Under the pieces are notes generated by a model. The model searched no databases. It saw only the letters and a program-made list of their open reading frames with translations, and was not told the DNA's origin. Made by a program: the position numbers and the translations under genes. Below are positions 1 to 11,842 of a DNA stretch of 64,000 bases, in pieces; position 1 is the stretch's first letter; each line of letters opens with the position of its first letter. The stretch is taken from the NCBI GenBank assembly GCA_012932295.1, contig JAAONU010000004.1:27506304-27570303 (forward strand), read 5' to 3'. Source of the DNA: Cyclina sinensis (Eukaryota; Mollusca; Bivalvia; Venerida; Veneridae).

Positions 1-224
1 CAGACAAAGTTCATATATGTGTAGCTGATAACTGGTTAATTACTTGATTATCTGTACTCTGCTGAGAGCTCAGACAAAAGTTTTCCCTCGTGACCCTTTG
101 TTGTCAGTAAGTTATGCTTTATTCATGATTCGTGCCTTTTGAATTTTTTTATTACTCTCTTAAAAAACAATCATTATTTGTAACTACATGTTCTGGGAAG
201 TCAAGAAATCACCAGGAATGTTTG

Positions 225-225
<1 letters not shown>

Positions 226-300
<75 letters not shown>
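226..300. repeat. (TC)n-(TA)n compound microsatellite
   Basis: About 20 TC dinucleotides run directly into about 18 TA dinucleotides. The small ORF crossing it (132-326) is an artefact: it reads as alternating Leu/Ser then Tyr/Ile. The block is simple sequence and probably length-variable between individuals. Confidence 0.97.
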
Positions 301-302
<2 letters not shown>

Positions 303-2400
303 AGAATGTGTTATAGTTATATCTGACATGGACATGGAACATGAATTTAAAAGTTAGTTATTATAAACTTGTACCGTATTGCCAAGCCTATATATATACA
401 ACAAAGAGTCGACTTACTCTATGTTTTATCGTTTTTTTTCTGATTTTCTTTTGTTTCTTAATCATTGACCTGAGAAAAAATCGTAAATTCTCGTATAAAA
501 ATTAAGAATGTCCATTGTTTGAATTTTAAATGCTTTTCAGATGAATAGTTGTAAGATGTATATATTCTGTTATCTTAGTATAATTTGTCTTTGAAACTGT
601 ATCTGTAAGACTTTCTAAATGCAAACAAATTTTGACTGATTAGCATTTTCCCCATATTATCAACTTCCTCAATGTTATGCAAATTCAATTATCAGTTCCA
701 CAGTGTAAGTGAATGTAGTTCGCAGCAGCCTGTTGGAGTCCTGAGAGGTTGTTGAAGTCATGTAGAAATTACGGCAATAAATTGACAAGGGCAATGACAT
801 TAGCAGTGTCATACAACAATGTTTTTTTTTCTTAGACAACGCTTTCACGATATTGTGACTTGCTTTTCAGGCATTTTGAAACCGGGTTCAAAATCGCAAT
901 TAGAATGGGAGATCTCACTTACAACAAACACAAGTCCATTCACAACTTTGAAAAAAATAGTCATAACGTACAACTTCTAATCTAAATATAAATAAGTTTA
1001 CAATAAGCCTGAACAGTAAGACCAGACTACGTACAAGACGCATTTAAAAGAGGAAATACTTACTTAATATGGCATGAAGGTAAAGTTATACAATGTAATG
1101 CAATTCTTAGCTTGAAATTTTATATATTTTTCAAGCAATTTTATAAACATTATAATTGTATCAAATTTTATGTTTATGTTACACAAACAATGATTGTTAG
1201 AAATACAGGCAGATATAATTAGAAAAGTCATGTTCGTTTGTCAATAATTGAGTTTGATTCTAGTCCCAATACAGGGCTAGTACATAATTATAGTCACGCA
1301 ACAACAAGTTTCATAAATGATAAATGTCATTTGTTGATCTTTTTTCAAAGTATCGAATAGATAAAAAATGTTCTTAAATATAAATGATATTTCATTTAGT
1401 AGGAAAAGAATGGGTAAGATACAATATCAAAACACGCACACCTACAAGTTAAGGTTTGTGCAACAGCAACAAATATTCGTTTAAGATTTTTAACGTTATT
1501 ATTCTTCTCGCATGTTCCAAGCTGATAATGGGATACACGCAATTGAATACAACTGATTATCTTCAGTCACACTTTAACATTTTAGTTAAATGGCACTGGC
1601 ACTGTTTGACAGTTTGCTGTCGACAGTAATTTCGTTCTGCGGTGTTATTACCAATAAGCAAAAATAAAGTAAAAATAGGTAAATGAAGGTCTAAACCACT
1701 AATATAAACATTAAATAATTAAACCCAGATAACTTAAATGTAAAAATGTCTGGTCTCCGTTTCAATAAATAAAAACCAGGATAATAATTTTGTGACCATA
1801 GTTGTGCAATAGAAGGCTTCGGAGAATTAGCTCCCTGTTTCGTGTACATCTTGTATATTTTACAAGTTAGAATACTTAAAATAAACAAAGTTGTGTGGGT
1901 TTGTCGTTTCCTGTTGAAAGAACTATTTATAGCATTGTCATTCTGATCTATTAAGAAGTTTTTAGTGCTTCTAAACGTTCACTAACACTCAAAAGATAAA
2001 GTAATCTTTTCCAGACAAAAGTTATCGACAAGTTCTTGAATTAAATGGATATCATATAAAGTCGCACTTTAAAGATAATCTAAATAACGATGTATTTGTC
2101 ATATGTTGTCTGTTTCGAATAGGAACAGACAATTGCTTTGCTGAACATACGGTGTGCAGTCAAACGCGTCAGACTATGTATTAGATGAAAATTTAGACAC
2201 TATCTCCGCAGTTTTGACAGGTAAAATGAGAAGAATACATCAAATCATATTTGGCAAACATTAAAAATAATCATTGGACACTTGTAAGTTTACCGAGTGA
2301 TACACGTTGACTCAAGTGACTGCTTAAGCAATAAAACGTGAGGTACTTGATAACTAATTATCTCTACAGCTTAAGAAACTGAGTAGAAACAAAAACATAT
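301..2400. other. AT-rich sequence, nothing recognised
   Basis: No ORF with protein-like composition, RNA gene or clear repeat was seen. Open frames here are short and biased to Phe/Leu/Ile/Tyr/Lys, as expected from AT-rich noncoding DNA. Confidence 0.5.
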
Positions 2401-3115
2401 CTATTCATGTAACACCTACCCCTTGACCCCAGTGACTCCGAAAGAGATTCTTTGCTTATAATACATGCTACCATCTCATCAAGTCTTATTATATACGTGA
2501 ATTGGAACTAAATTTAATCAGCATCTGGTCTATCACTTGACCCCTAAAGCAATTCCAAGATAGTAAATAATATGTGCTATATTATAACCAAGTTTTACTA
2601 AAACAGACCAAGTGACCCCAAAAGCAAGTTAACACTGATATATGTCACCCGACTATTATTTATTTATTACAATTCATCAAACTGAGCGCCAACCAAAAGT
2701 CTATTTAAGTAAAATGATCTACCTCTTGACGACAGTGACCCCGTACACAATCTTTATTGAGGTGATATATGCTACCATCAAAGTGTTATTGTAGCATAGA
2801 ATATTGAATGAGCATCAAAATCTATTTTCAAAAACAGTGAGCGAGCCACTGTCCTGAGTATCCCCTTAAAAGCAAACCAAAGTGAGCAAATGATATATGC
2901 TACTTTACACCAAATTTTAATACAAAAGGTCAACTGTAATATAAATATTGAGCGGAAACTAAAATCTATTTTTAGTAACAGTGAGTTTTTCCTTGACCTC
3001 CAAAAGAAATCTTGCTATATGATACTATGCTATCAACTATCCTAGTTTGGTTACAATGCATTATTTGTAACTAAAGAAAGTGAGGGGCAACAATTGACTG
3101 ACGCCATTCGCCCGT
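2400..3115. repeat. Degenerate tandem/dispersed repeat, units near 190 bp
   Basis: The phrases 'ccttgacc..agtgacc', 'gatatatgctacc', 'ttattgtagcatagaata', 'gagcatcaaaatctattt' and 'aaaacagtgag' recur roughly every 180-200 bases, strongly diverged, at about 2415, 2600, 2730 and 2935. The end phrase (ctgacgccattcgcccgtcc) resembles the terminus of very abundant mollusc repeats. I see no coding capacity. Confidence 0.65.
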
Positions 3116-3119
3116 CCGA

Positions 3120-4735
3120 ACAACAGCATCAATCTTATAAATAGTTTTTTTAATTCAGCTTCGTTAAAAACTTAGTTAATAAACCATCCATGTTGTAAAA
3201 AGCATACTATAGTGTATAAAGAAGAATTATCTTCAAAAACATGATCGGCGTAGACACAGTACAAAATTAATGCCCTATAAATATGAAGTGCTCGGACATT
3301 GGCGATTATTGAACGCGCCATATGAATGTGAAATTTCAAAAAACATTTCGGGCTATTAACAAAAAATCTTGTCAATGGGTTTAATGCTAAAAGTGGCAAT
3401 ATCGTTTTCAGCGGAAAAAAACTAAATACTTAGTCATATTTATTATACATAAATTCCATTAAGTATAATTGTCCATGGTAAAAACCTGTTGATACTTAAT
3501 TCACGGTGTATAATGTTATTAGTATTGCATTATTATCAGACACAATTAAACTAACAATTACGAATTTTGACCTAATATTTCTTAACAGCAACACTTTTAA
3601 CCAATAGCATACTTTCTTCTACAGTTAACAAATCTAGGTCAAAATCGATTAAAATACAGCTACGCCGAAAACTTCCTATTTTTAAGTTGTGTATGTAATT
3701 ATGAAAAATCTTGAGCACGTGTGACATGAACCAGGTTCTTTCTAGCATAGCAACAATACGATGAGAGCTGAAGTGTAAGGAATATCTTAACAGCTCCTCA
3801 TTCAGCCGATATAAATAAGTTTTCGTTATAAAAATAGTTGATTGCTGAACTCAATTTGATATTAATGTCATGTCTCTTGATACCACCGATACAAATTATA
3901 CAGTCCTGCTTTAAATAGAATCTACCAACATTCTTGTATTCCTCGTCTTCACCAAGCAACAGTTCTCTAACCAAAGGATTCCAGTTAGGTATAGTTCTTG
4001 TACGGTTTTCTTCCTTTAATCTCCTCAGAAGTTAATGTATAATTCCAAATATTGCTGTAGACGACGAAGAATCTTGTTCATCTTAACATTTGTAATACAA
4101 TACTGACGTTGTCACTGAAGATATGTTGTAATATGAAAATATTGAGTTGTCCCTTACAGCATTCTGTTATGGTTTTTAAGCATATGAGAATGTGTGACAT
4201 GTTTTCAGGGAATGTTACTTCTCATTATAATTAAAATCTAAAAGACTAATGCTTTCTCCTCTTTACAAAGACACCTTTTACATAACATGGCCGTAAAACT
4301 TGAAGTTTCGTTTTCGAAACAGCAAAAGAAAAGCCCAAGCTTAAGAGTAATTGGAAAAAAATACCAATGTAAACATGTGTTACTTAAATAATTGCCTTGA
4401 ACTACTTAATGTAGACGTACATTCCTAATGATTCTTCAAAAGAATTTGCACTCAGGAAGAAACAGGAAGTTTTTCAGAGAAGCAGTTTTTTATGTCAAAC
4501 CGGTTTTACATTGCCGACTGACTATTTCAATAAATCCAAATTGCTATTAGAACATTATACTGATGAGACATGCTCAAGACAACATTGAGCGACAATGGAA
4601 TAAAAAACTAAATTTTATAACTATGAAAAAATAAGTACATACTGTTTCCATCTTCAGGATCATTGGAATGAAATGAACACAAGGATTCTTTATGTTGTTT
4701 GCAAAATCAATGTTACCTATTAAGAAATAAGACAT
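3120..4735. other. AT-rich sequence, nothing recognised
   Basis: No supported gene, RNA or repeat boundary was found. The reverse-strand ORF at 3172-3399 has no protein-like pattern that I recognise. Confidence 0.45.
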
Positions 4736-4739
4736 ATAA

Positions 4740-4975
4740 AAGTGTACTCACTGAAAATATTTTCAGGCAACTAGCCTAAACTGCACGGTGAAAACTACCT
4801 GATATCTTAATTGTTTGCACGGCACTGACCACTAGCCACGACCACAAGATATTGACTTCTTGGTCAGAGCCTTCTGCTGAGTAATAACTTCACAGAAAAC
4901 TAGCAAGCTACTTGTTGTTTTCATTTCAACTCTTTGAAAGAATATCTTGAGCCCTTGAAATAAAATATCATTGGA
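4740..4975. repeat. Dispersed repeat, copy 1 (partner at 26140-26335)
   Basis: This stretch aligns with 26140-26335 through a series of shared blocks: 'ctacctgatat.tta', 'cactgacc', 'tagccacg..cacaaga', 'gacttcttgg.cag', 'tctgctg', 'actagca', 'ttgttgtttt', 'ttgactctt' and 'atatcttga'. Divergence is high, so the insertions are old. The element class is unknown. Confidence 0.6.
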
Positions 4976-5404
4976 GGTGCGCAAAGAGTAAAAACCAATA
5001 TGAAAAACAAATAGCCTGGACTCATAGCGGAAAAAATCGTTTCCAATTCCTAAGACAGCGCTCTAAAAGGAACAAGGATAAAGTCAAGTCGCCGGTTAAC
5101 GCTAGCAAAAGACAAAATTACGCCGAGACAACACGACAATCGGCCAGTTTTTGCTTTGGCGCTAGCAAATGAAATATATCTGAAACAAAAACATACCGAA
5201 AGGCGACATTTCACGACAGGAACGTGATGAAGGAAAAGAAAAAGACGCCGGTGCGAAAAGTCGACGCTTGGCGTATTCAGTTATTCAGACATGTGGATTT
5301 GTATTTACAGTACGTGTCTGTTTTTAAATACCCATTCAAGTACAATACAATCCTTGGCCATATTTATGTAAACCACATAAGAAGATAATGATTTATATAT
5401 CCTA

Positions 5405-5930
5405 ACGAACAGGAAAGTCCGTAACAAAAAGATGCAATACATCTTAGAATACACAACCCAGAGTGGGATTCGAACTCCGATCTCCAGCGTAACAGGCCAA
5501 CACTCTAACCACTGAGCCAAAAAATCGATTTCCTGACGCGATTGTCAGAGGTTGTATTATAAGAAGGTGTGCACTAGACCGTAACACATCGCCTTTTGAG
5601 AAAGTCATCATGTATGATGACGAATGGTGTTGTGTATTTGTAGATCTGAAGATCAGATAGGAAATCTTGAAATAATCCTTTTTTCTAATTTAATTTTTAC
5701 AACTAAGTCCAGGAGAGCTGATCCCGGACGAGCCCCCATCTTACGAACATAAAAGTCCGTAACAGAAAGATGCAATGCATCTTAGAATACAGAACCCAGA
5801 GTGGGATTCGAACACATTTCTTAGTGCAACGAAGGCCAACAATCTAACCACTTAGCCAAAGAATCGATTACCTTACGCAGTTGTCCGAAGTTGCTAATAT
5901 ACAATTATAGGAACGTATGAACTAGACCGA
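5405..5930 (-). repeat. Dimeric tRNA-like SINE, locus 1
   Basis: Read on the minus strand, the complement of 5501-5520 gives a box-A-like segment (TTGGCTCAGTGGTTAGAGTG). The complement of 5464-5480 gives a box-B-like segment (GGAGTTCGAATCCCACT). Both are internal pol III promoter elements of a tRNA-derived SINE. A second diverged copy follows about 338 bp away; its box-B-like motif is near 5799-5812 and its box-A-like segment near 5845-5862. Sequence outside the tRNA-like part also repeats: 'aaagtccgtaaca.aaagatgcaat.catcttagaata' and 'gacgc..ttgtc.gaggttg'. The unit is therefore larger than the tRNA head. A similar two-unit arrangement occurs at 50610-51100. It is not a working tRNA gene, because no full cloverleaf forms. 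Confidence 0.75.
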
Positions 5931-5934
5931 AAAA

Positions 5935-7160
5935 ACTACGAAAAAACTTAATTGACGCTTTTAATTGTGTATCAGCTCCTTGCGATCCAGACCTCTCATT
6001 ATTATCTGTCTAATTCTGCTTGCGTTTCAGACACTCGAACAAAAACATGTTTGTTTGTTACAAAAAAATGTCTACACAATCTAATCTTAATTTGCAATCT
6101 GAGTGAGTCATGCACAAATATCAAAGTCATAAGCATTAGAAGGATGATGTAAACAAATTTACTTGACGTAATTGTTGACGTAATTGTTGACGTTAATGAA
6201 AATCATAAAGTTTTAGTCGAGCCGATGTTTCTGCAATCACCATTTTATAAATGCCTGTTCGTGAGAGACAGAAATATTCCGTAAGCGTCGTTATAACAGT
6301 TTAATCAGTAAATTCATGTTTTCAGAGAAGCATATGTTAGGACTGATTACTGTTTTTGTCTGTATCAGTTCTGAGATTGTGTGGTTCAATGCTCAGGCGA
6401 TTTTCAAGGATAAATGCTGTAATCAGATTATAAAGTCAGGATAACACACCACTCATGTTCCGGAGTCTAGTTAGAAGCAAACTGTGTGGTTAAGTATTTT
6501 ATTATGAGTACTTTGATATTGCGTAATATAATGTAAGAAAAGCAAAAACAAATTGAATAAAGTAAAATAAAACAAATGGTACGGCGTTGAACTTTGGCGT
6601 CTTCAGGAATCATGAATACTCATGCTTATTGTTTTAGTGTTGCAAATATTTGAGAAATTTATGTTCATACATTAAGATATACAATTATGTCATATTTACA
6701 GGTAACTGGTTCATCAATAAACATTTTAGCGTATACCGCCTTTGAGTGAAAATCTTAAAGGATTAGTTTTGTGAAAATATTGTAAGCGAGACGGAACATA
6801 TGTCTTTCTTCCTGTTGCCAAAATACAAGAAAACTGATTTTTAAGTACTTGCGCGATAAAATAAATTTGCGTCAGTTTTTGTTACAATTTCTTGCAAATA
6901 TGTCTTGTTCAAAACTAATTATTCATGCAGCAACCATAAGATCTGCTACTGTCGCCATAAAAAATTTACATATTTACTTCCTATTTCTTGACTACTTTTT
7001 GCGCAGGATTACAGTACCTTCTATTGTTACACCGTGATATATTTATCTGGATAAGCTGCAGCCTCTGGACTTCCAGAGAAAGCCATACCTAGAGTAAAAT
7101 ATTGATGATTCTATTGGTCGTAGTTGTAGAAGAAACACTAAAGAAATACGACTAAGGATC
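5935..7160. other. AT-rich sequence with small local repeats
   Basis: Apart from a short three-fold 'ttgacgtaa' direct repeat (about 6162-6193), nothing clear is seen. A possible diverged member of the TGTCTAGACA repeat family lies at about 5995-6110 ('gcttgcgtttcagacac...atgtctacaca'). Confidence 0.4.
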
Positions 7161-7163
7161 TGT

Positions 7164-8262
7164 TTTGTCGCCTGATATTATGTAAAACGTGAGTCAGTGC
7201 ACCTTTTTGTCGCCTGATATTATGTAAAACGTGAGTCAGTGCACCTTTTTGTCGCCTGATATTGTGTAAAACGTGAGTCGATGCACCTTTTTGTCACCTA
7301 ATATTGTGTAAAACGTGAGTAAGTGCACCTTTTTGTCGCCTGATATTATGTAAAACGTGAGTCAGTGCATCTTTTTGTCGCCTGATATTGTGTAAAACGT
7401 GAGTCAATGCACCTTTTGTCGCCTGATATTGTGTAAAGCATGTGTCAGTGCACCTTTTTGTAGCCTGATATTATGTAAAAAGTGAGTCAGTGCACCTTTT
7501 TGTCGCCTGATATTATGTAAAAAGTGGGTCAGTGCACCTCTTTGTCGTCTGATATTGTGTAAAGCATGTGTCTGTGCACCTTTTTGTCGCCTGATAATGT
7601 GTAAAACGTGAGTCAATGCAACTTTTGTCGCCTGATACTGTGTAAAGCATGTGTCAGTGCACCTTTTTGTTGCCTGATATTATGTAAAACGTGAGTCAAT
7701 GCACCTTTTGTCGCCTGATATTGTGTAAAGCATGTGTCAGTGCACCTTTATGTCGCCTGATATTATGTAAAAAGTGAGTCAGTGCACCTTTTTGTAGCCT
7801 GATATTATGTAAAAAGTGAGTCAGTGCACCTTTTTGTAGCCTTATATTTTGTAAAACGTGAGTCAGTGCACCTCTTTGTCGCCTGATATTTTGTAAAACG
7901 TGAGTCAGTGCACCTTTTTGTTGCCTGATATTTTGTAAAACGTGAGTCAGTGCACCTTTTTTGTCTCCTGATATTGTGTAAAACGTGAGTCAATGCACCT
8001 TTTTTTGTCGCTTGATATTGTGTAAAGCATGTGTCAGTGCACCTTTTGGTCGCCTGATATTATTTCAAACGTGAGTCAATGCACTTTTTTTATCGCCTGA
8101 TATTGTGTAAAACGTGAGTCAATGCACTTTTTTTGTCGCTTGATATTGTGTAAAACGTGAGTCAATGCACCTTTTGGTCGCCTGATATTATTTCAAACGT
8201 GAGTCAGTGCACCTTTTTGTCGCTTAATATTATGTAAAACATGAATCAGTGCACCTTTGTAT
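7164..8262. repeat. Minisatellite, 26 units of about 42 bp with AP-1 consensus
   Basis: Twenty-six consecutive units follow the pattern [TGTCGCCTGATATT][ATGTAAAACG][TGAGTCAGTGCACC][TTTT], 41-44 bp each. Main variants are 'gtgtaaagcatgtgtcagtgc', 'aaaaagtgagtcag' and 'acgtgagtcaatgc'. Variant order is not random: an 'acgtgagtcaatgc' unit is followed by a 'catgtgtcagtgc' unit at about 7396, 7608, 7690 and 7981, which suggests higher-order duplication. Seventeen units contain exactly TGAGTCA, the AP-1 (TRE) consensus. Because the unit is near 42 bp (14 codons), the minus strand reads as a spurious 14-residue peptide repeat at 7404-7616. It is not CRISPR: units are contiguous without unique spacers and the genome is eukaryotic. 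Confidence 0.97.
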
Positions 8263-8310
8263 GTTAATTGTCAAATCAGCAACACTAAATTTTATTATAA
8301 ACTGTTATTA

Positions 8311-8341
8311 CTTGTCTCAAACAGCTAGCTTTTGAGACATG
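8311..8341. other. Stem-loop just downstream of the minisatellite
   Basis: CTTGTCTCAAA (8311-8321) and TTTGAGACATG (8331-8341) are complementary at 10 of 11 positions, with a 9-base loop. It lies about 50 bp past the last repeat unit and could mark the end of an element that carries the array. Confidence 0.6.
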
Positions 8342-8345
8342 TAAT

Positions 8346-11300
8346 TAATTTACAATTTACAACACGGGGTATGTTTGAACATATCTATTAGTGTGGTCCA
8401 CAATTTATGTTTTAACCTTTATGACTCCTCAGCTCAACAGTTGCATTAATATGTTTAAGATCGGAGAATTTTTTTTTTCAAATCGTATACAGTTAAAGGC
8501 AGCAAAATTTATGTACATTATATCTTATCCTCTTTGTATGTATTTGAATTGCTGGTTGAAAAAAATCGGTCTGAACAATACAACTTGAATGAATCCCTCC
8601 GTATAAATTTTATTCTCTTTTTCACTTTCATTTATCTTAGGTAGACAGTTGACATATTTTCATAACAATAAAAACTGAAAATTATTTGAAACTTTAAATC
8701 TTTAAAGCCATGCGGAAAATTTCTCCACTTACACTTCACTTGTAAGCACTAATTTACCATTTAAGATAAAAAAAAAAGTGCTTTGTAGATAAAAGGAAAA
8801 CCGTTCATCAACAGACAATTACAAGAGCTTTTATCTGATGTTGTCACAGAAAATGATGCAAACATAATGATCAAACAGTTTATCTATGTAATCAGTACAA
8901 TAATGTGCCAAAATACTTCAGTAAGATTAATTGGCTCGAAGTTCTATATCTGTTAAGTATTTGTTTTGCTTCCCTTTCTAGAAATTTGACTGAATGAATC
9001 AGGATGGAAAATGTTAGAGATCTGATATCAGCAACTGCGGCAAATACTTAATGTATTTTACAAATCTCTACGTATAACATACAAACAGAACAGAAACGAT
9101 TCTCAGACTGTTTTAAACGGATTATCTTTCTATAAGATAACAATACAATTTTAGTCTATGAATAGACACCAAGCATTCTGAATTTAAAACGAGTTTCTGA
9201 TTTTATAACATATATGTCCTTTTATGAGGACAAGAAATACTTTCATATCTATGACAAACATGATTTTCAATTGCAGGTATTATATGAACACTTTTGGAGT
9301 GTTTTACAGGAAATAAAATTTTGACCGTCACATAAATTATGTTGTAATCGTATATAATTGTAGACTAGACCAAGTAATTTCTCGATACAACAGGTTTTGT
9401 GTATTTGATTTATGCCAGATTGGCTGAAGCGGTAAAGATAACAACTAAATGCGTAAAAAAATAATTTCTTTTGCAGTACAGACTGTTTCGCGAGAAGATC
9501 ATTAATTTTGCTTTTTATTCTCAATCTACAATTTAGTATATCTCTAATTGATATGGTCAAGAACGAAATATTTTAGGCAGATCCGGACAAAAAAAAGAAT
9601 GCCTAAATACATGATTTGTAATCATCAAGATATTTTGGATCTGAACATTGTAGTTCCTTGAAGTGTAATTTTTGTAAATATGATAGAAAATGAAAGGAGC
9701 TTGAATGAAAGGAACATACAAGTGTCAGCCTATTCTAATGCCATTCAAAGTTTACTTTACTTATCTCATTATATGTAGTCGTTCAGTACCGATCTGGTTT
9801 ATTGTATATTTCGTTCGTCTGTATTTCTGCGTTGTCTGTCTTATTCAAATGCTTCAAATGTTTCATCACAAACGTTCTTTTAATATTTTTTCTGGTGTGC
9901 GGAAGTATGTACGATTACGCATGGGTGAGTGGTTTCAGATTTCAACCATTTGCTTCTTTTTTACATACAATTTAAAAAACTTTATCCACCTTACAAAAGT
10001 ATGAATGTTTGATCAAAATTTCGAACATTATTACACAAGCTGTTTTAAGCATTTGTCTTCAGTATATTTTACAAGGTTTGTACTGCATAGACGTTTTAGA
10101 TTTATGATACCTTTATGAATATATTTGATGAAAATTAATCAGATATTATGGTTTATGCACAAATAATGACATTAAATATAACTGCCTCAGAAAGTAATAT
10201 ACATGTATTCCATGGACCAAGCAAAAAATACTACTTTGTTTGACATACGTCAAAAACGATAGCTTTCTGTTGTTTAGTAACAAAATAACAAGTAAGTGCC
10301 TTTCATATCTCAGCAATACTTCAAGACTTCTTTTTTTTCTGTTTTTTTTTATTATTATTATTTCATAGGAAGTCAATTTTCATATTCTTTAAATGAAAAA
10401 ATACACTCATCAGAAACATTCGTCTGACAAAGACGCATGCACTAGTAACGGCAAGAATATCAAAGGGTTTTATTTTCCAACAGTGGTTTTTGTCCATTTA
10501 TTTGACTGTAATCTGTATTATCACTAAAACAAAACCGCAATATTTTAAAAACAAACGAATATTACCAATATGACTGAAATACAAAATTTAACTTTAGTGT
10601 CAGATTTTTAATCCCCTGACCGTAAAGGTCATATATAAAAATTCAACATTTCTTGTCCGCTCTATAACTTTTAAACTGCTACAAATGTGAGGTCAAAATG
10701 TAGCTGCCCATTTACCGCAGAAATCATTATATTATGTCATATTTCTCTCTTCACACTTGTTATCAATTCCAATGTTATACTGCGGCAGGGGATATAGCTG
10801 TCCTTCAGAATGCCTTGTTTATTTATAGACTTCGTGCTTGATTAGGTTACTATACCTGTTGTTTTATTTTCTTTCAACGGGGCTTTTGACAAAGGGCAAG
10901 GGAGGGATAGCACCTTAGATCGTCGATTTGGCCGTTGATAGCAATGTTATGCTTTGAACTTTTTTGCTTTATTGCAATATAGGCATCATCGAACTATGTG
11001 GAGTAATGTACTCACGAAGAAAAGTTATAGCTCTACCTAATAACAACGCTTGATTGCAGATTGTCTCGACAGGAAAAGTACAACATGATAAGTGCTACTT
11101 CTTGCCAAATAGATCTTTATTTATAATCTATACTTTAAAAAGAATAGTTTCGCCGTTTTGTCGGAGAAACAGCGCGATCTCAAGCTCTTCTGTTCTGTAT
11201 CGTCGAAGCACTCATTTATGAGAATCTAAATGTGATATTTCATTTTTTGAAATAAGCGCTGATATGTACGAAAATAGAGAAAATAGCCCAAAAAGTACCG

Positions 11301-11500
11301 GGAAACACCTTAGACTAAAAATAGAAATGCTACAAATAGATTTTGTTAAATTTACTAAATAAAGATTTTGCTTAATTTAATCGAACGATTACAGGCTTGC
11401 AGAGTGTAACCAAGCTGAAATTGATAGTTTTGAATTTTTTTCATGAATTCAAATCAGCCCCTGCAACGCTATCCGCCCGTCATGTATGAAAACCAGTAAA
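8346..11500. other. AT-rich sequence, nothing recognised
   Basis: Two ORFs near 100 residues (9267-9560 minus, 9705-10004 plus) are rich in Phe, Tyr, Ile and Cys and show no domain or splice context. I regard them as chance frames. Confidence 0.45.
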
Positions 11501-11521
11501 CCAGTATAATCGGCTGATTCT

Positions 11522-11767
11522 GTGGGAGAACATATGGAACGGGTCTTTGATGATGGCTCCATCCAAAATTATTTGATAGATGGACGATTTAATGGACCAC
11601 TCTTTGAACGTTTTGTCGCCTCTCCTTGCGTCACTCTAAGTAAACTCCTGGGAAATGTGCTAAAAGGAGCAGATTTTTTTAATGTTGCAGGCCGTGTATC
11701 CTTCGGGACAATTGGGGGGAGTCAAATTACAGAACATATTCTCAACTGTGTATTGCATTCAAACTAA
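11522..11767 (+). pseudogene. Unidentified coding-like fragment
   Basis: An 81-residue frame starts at an ATG. Its composition is unusually protein-like for this window (MGEHMERVFDDGSIQNYLID, then 'GRFNGPLFERFV', 'SFGTIGGS'). After the stop, a shifted frame from about 11760 to 11840 stays protein-like (KFKKVVNMLMDCRNASQLHM), so one small indel could split a longer reading frame. The reading stops abruptly where a dispersed repeat begins at about 11843. I do not recognise a family. It may be a gene or transposon fragment truncated by the repeat, an exon, or chance. No catalytic motif, signal peptide or membrane segment is visible. Confidence 0.3.
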
Positions 11768-11842
11768 GTTCAAGAAGGTAGTTAACATGCTGATGGATTG
11801 CAGGAATGCATCACAACTGCACATGAATAACTTGATCTTTGT

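Noticed and set aside
7404..7993. ORFs on the minus strand with a 14-residue peptide repeat (LHNIRRQKGALTH-like)
   Set aside because: They arise because the minisatellite unit is near 42 bp. Frames break wherever a unit is 41, 43 or 44 bp, and there is no start or promoter context.
7164..8262. Possible CRISPR array
   Set aside because: Units are contiguous with no unique spacers, no cas genes are nearby, and the genome is clearly eukaryotic.
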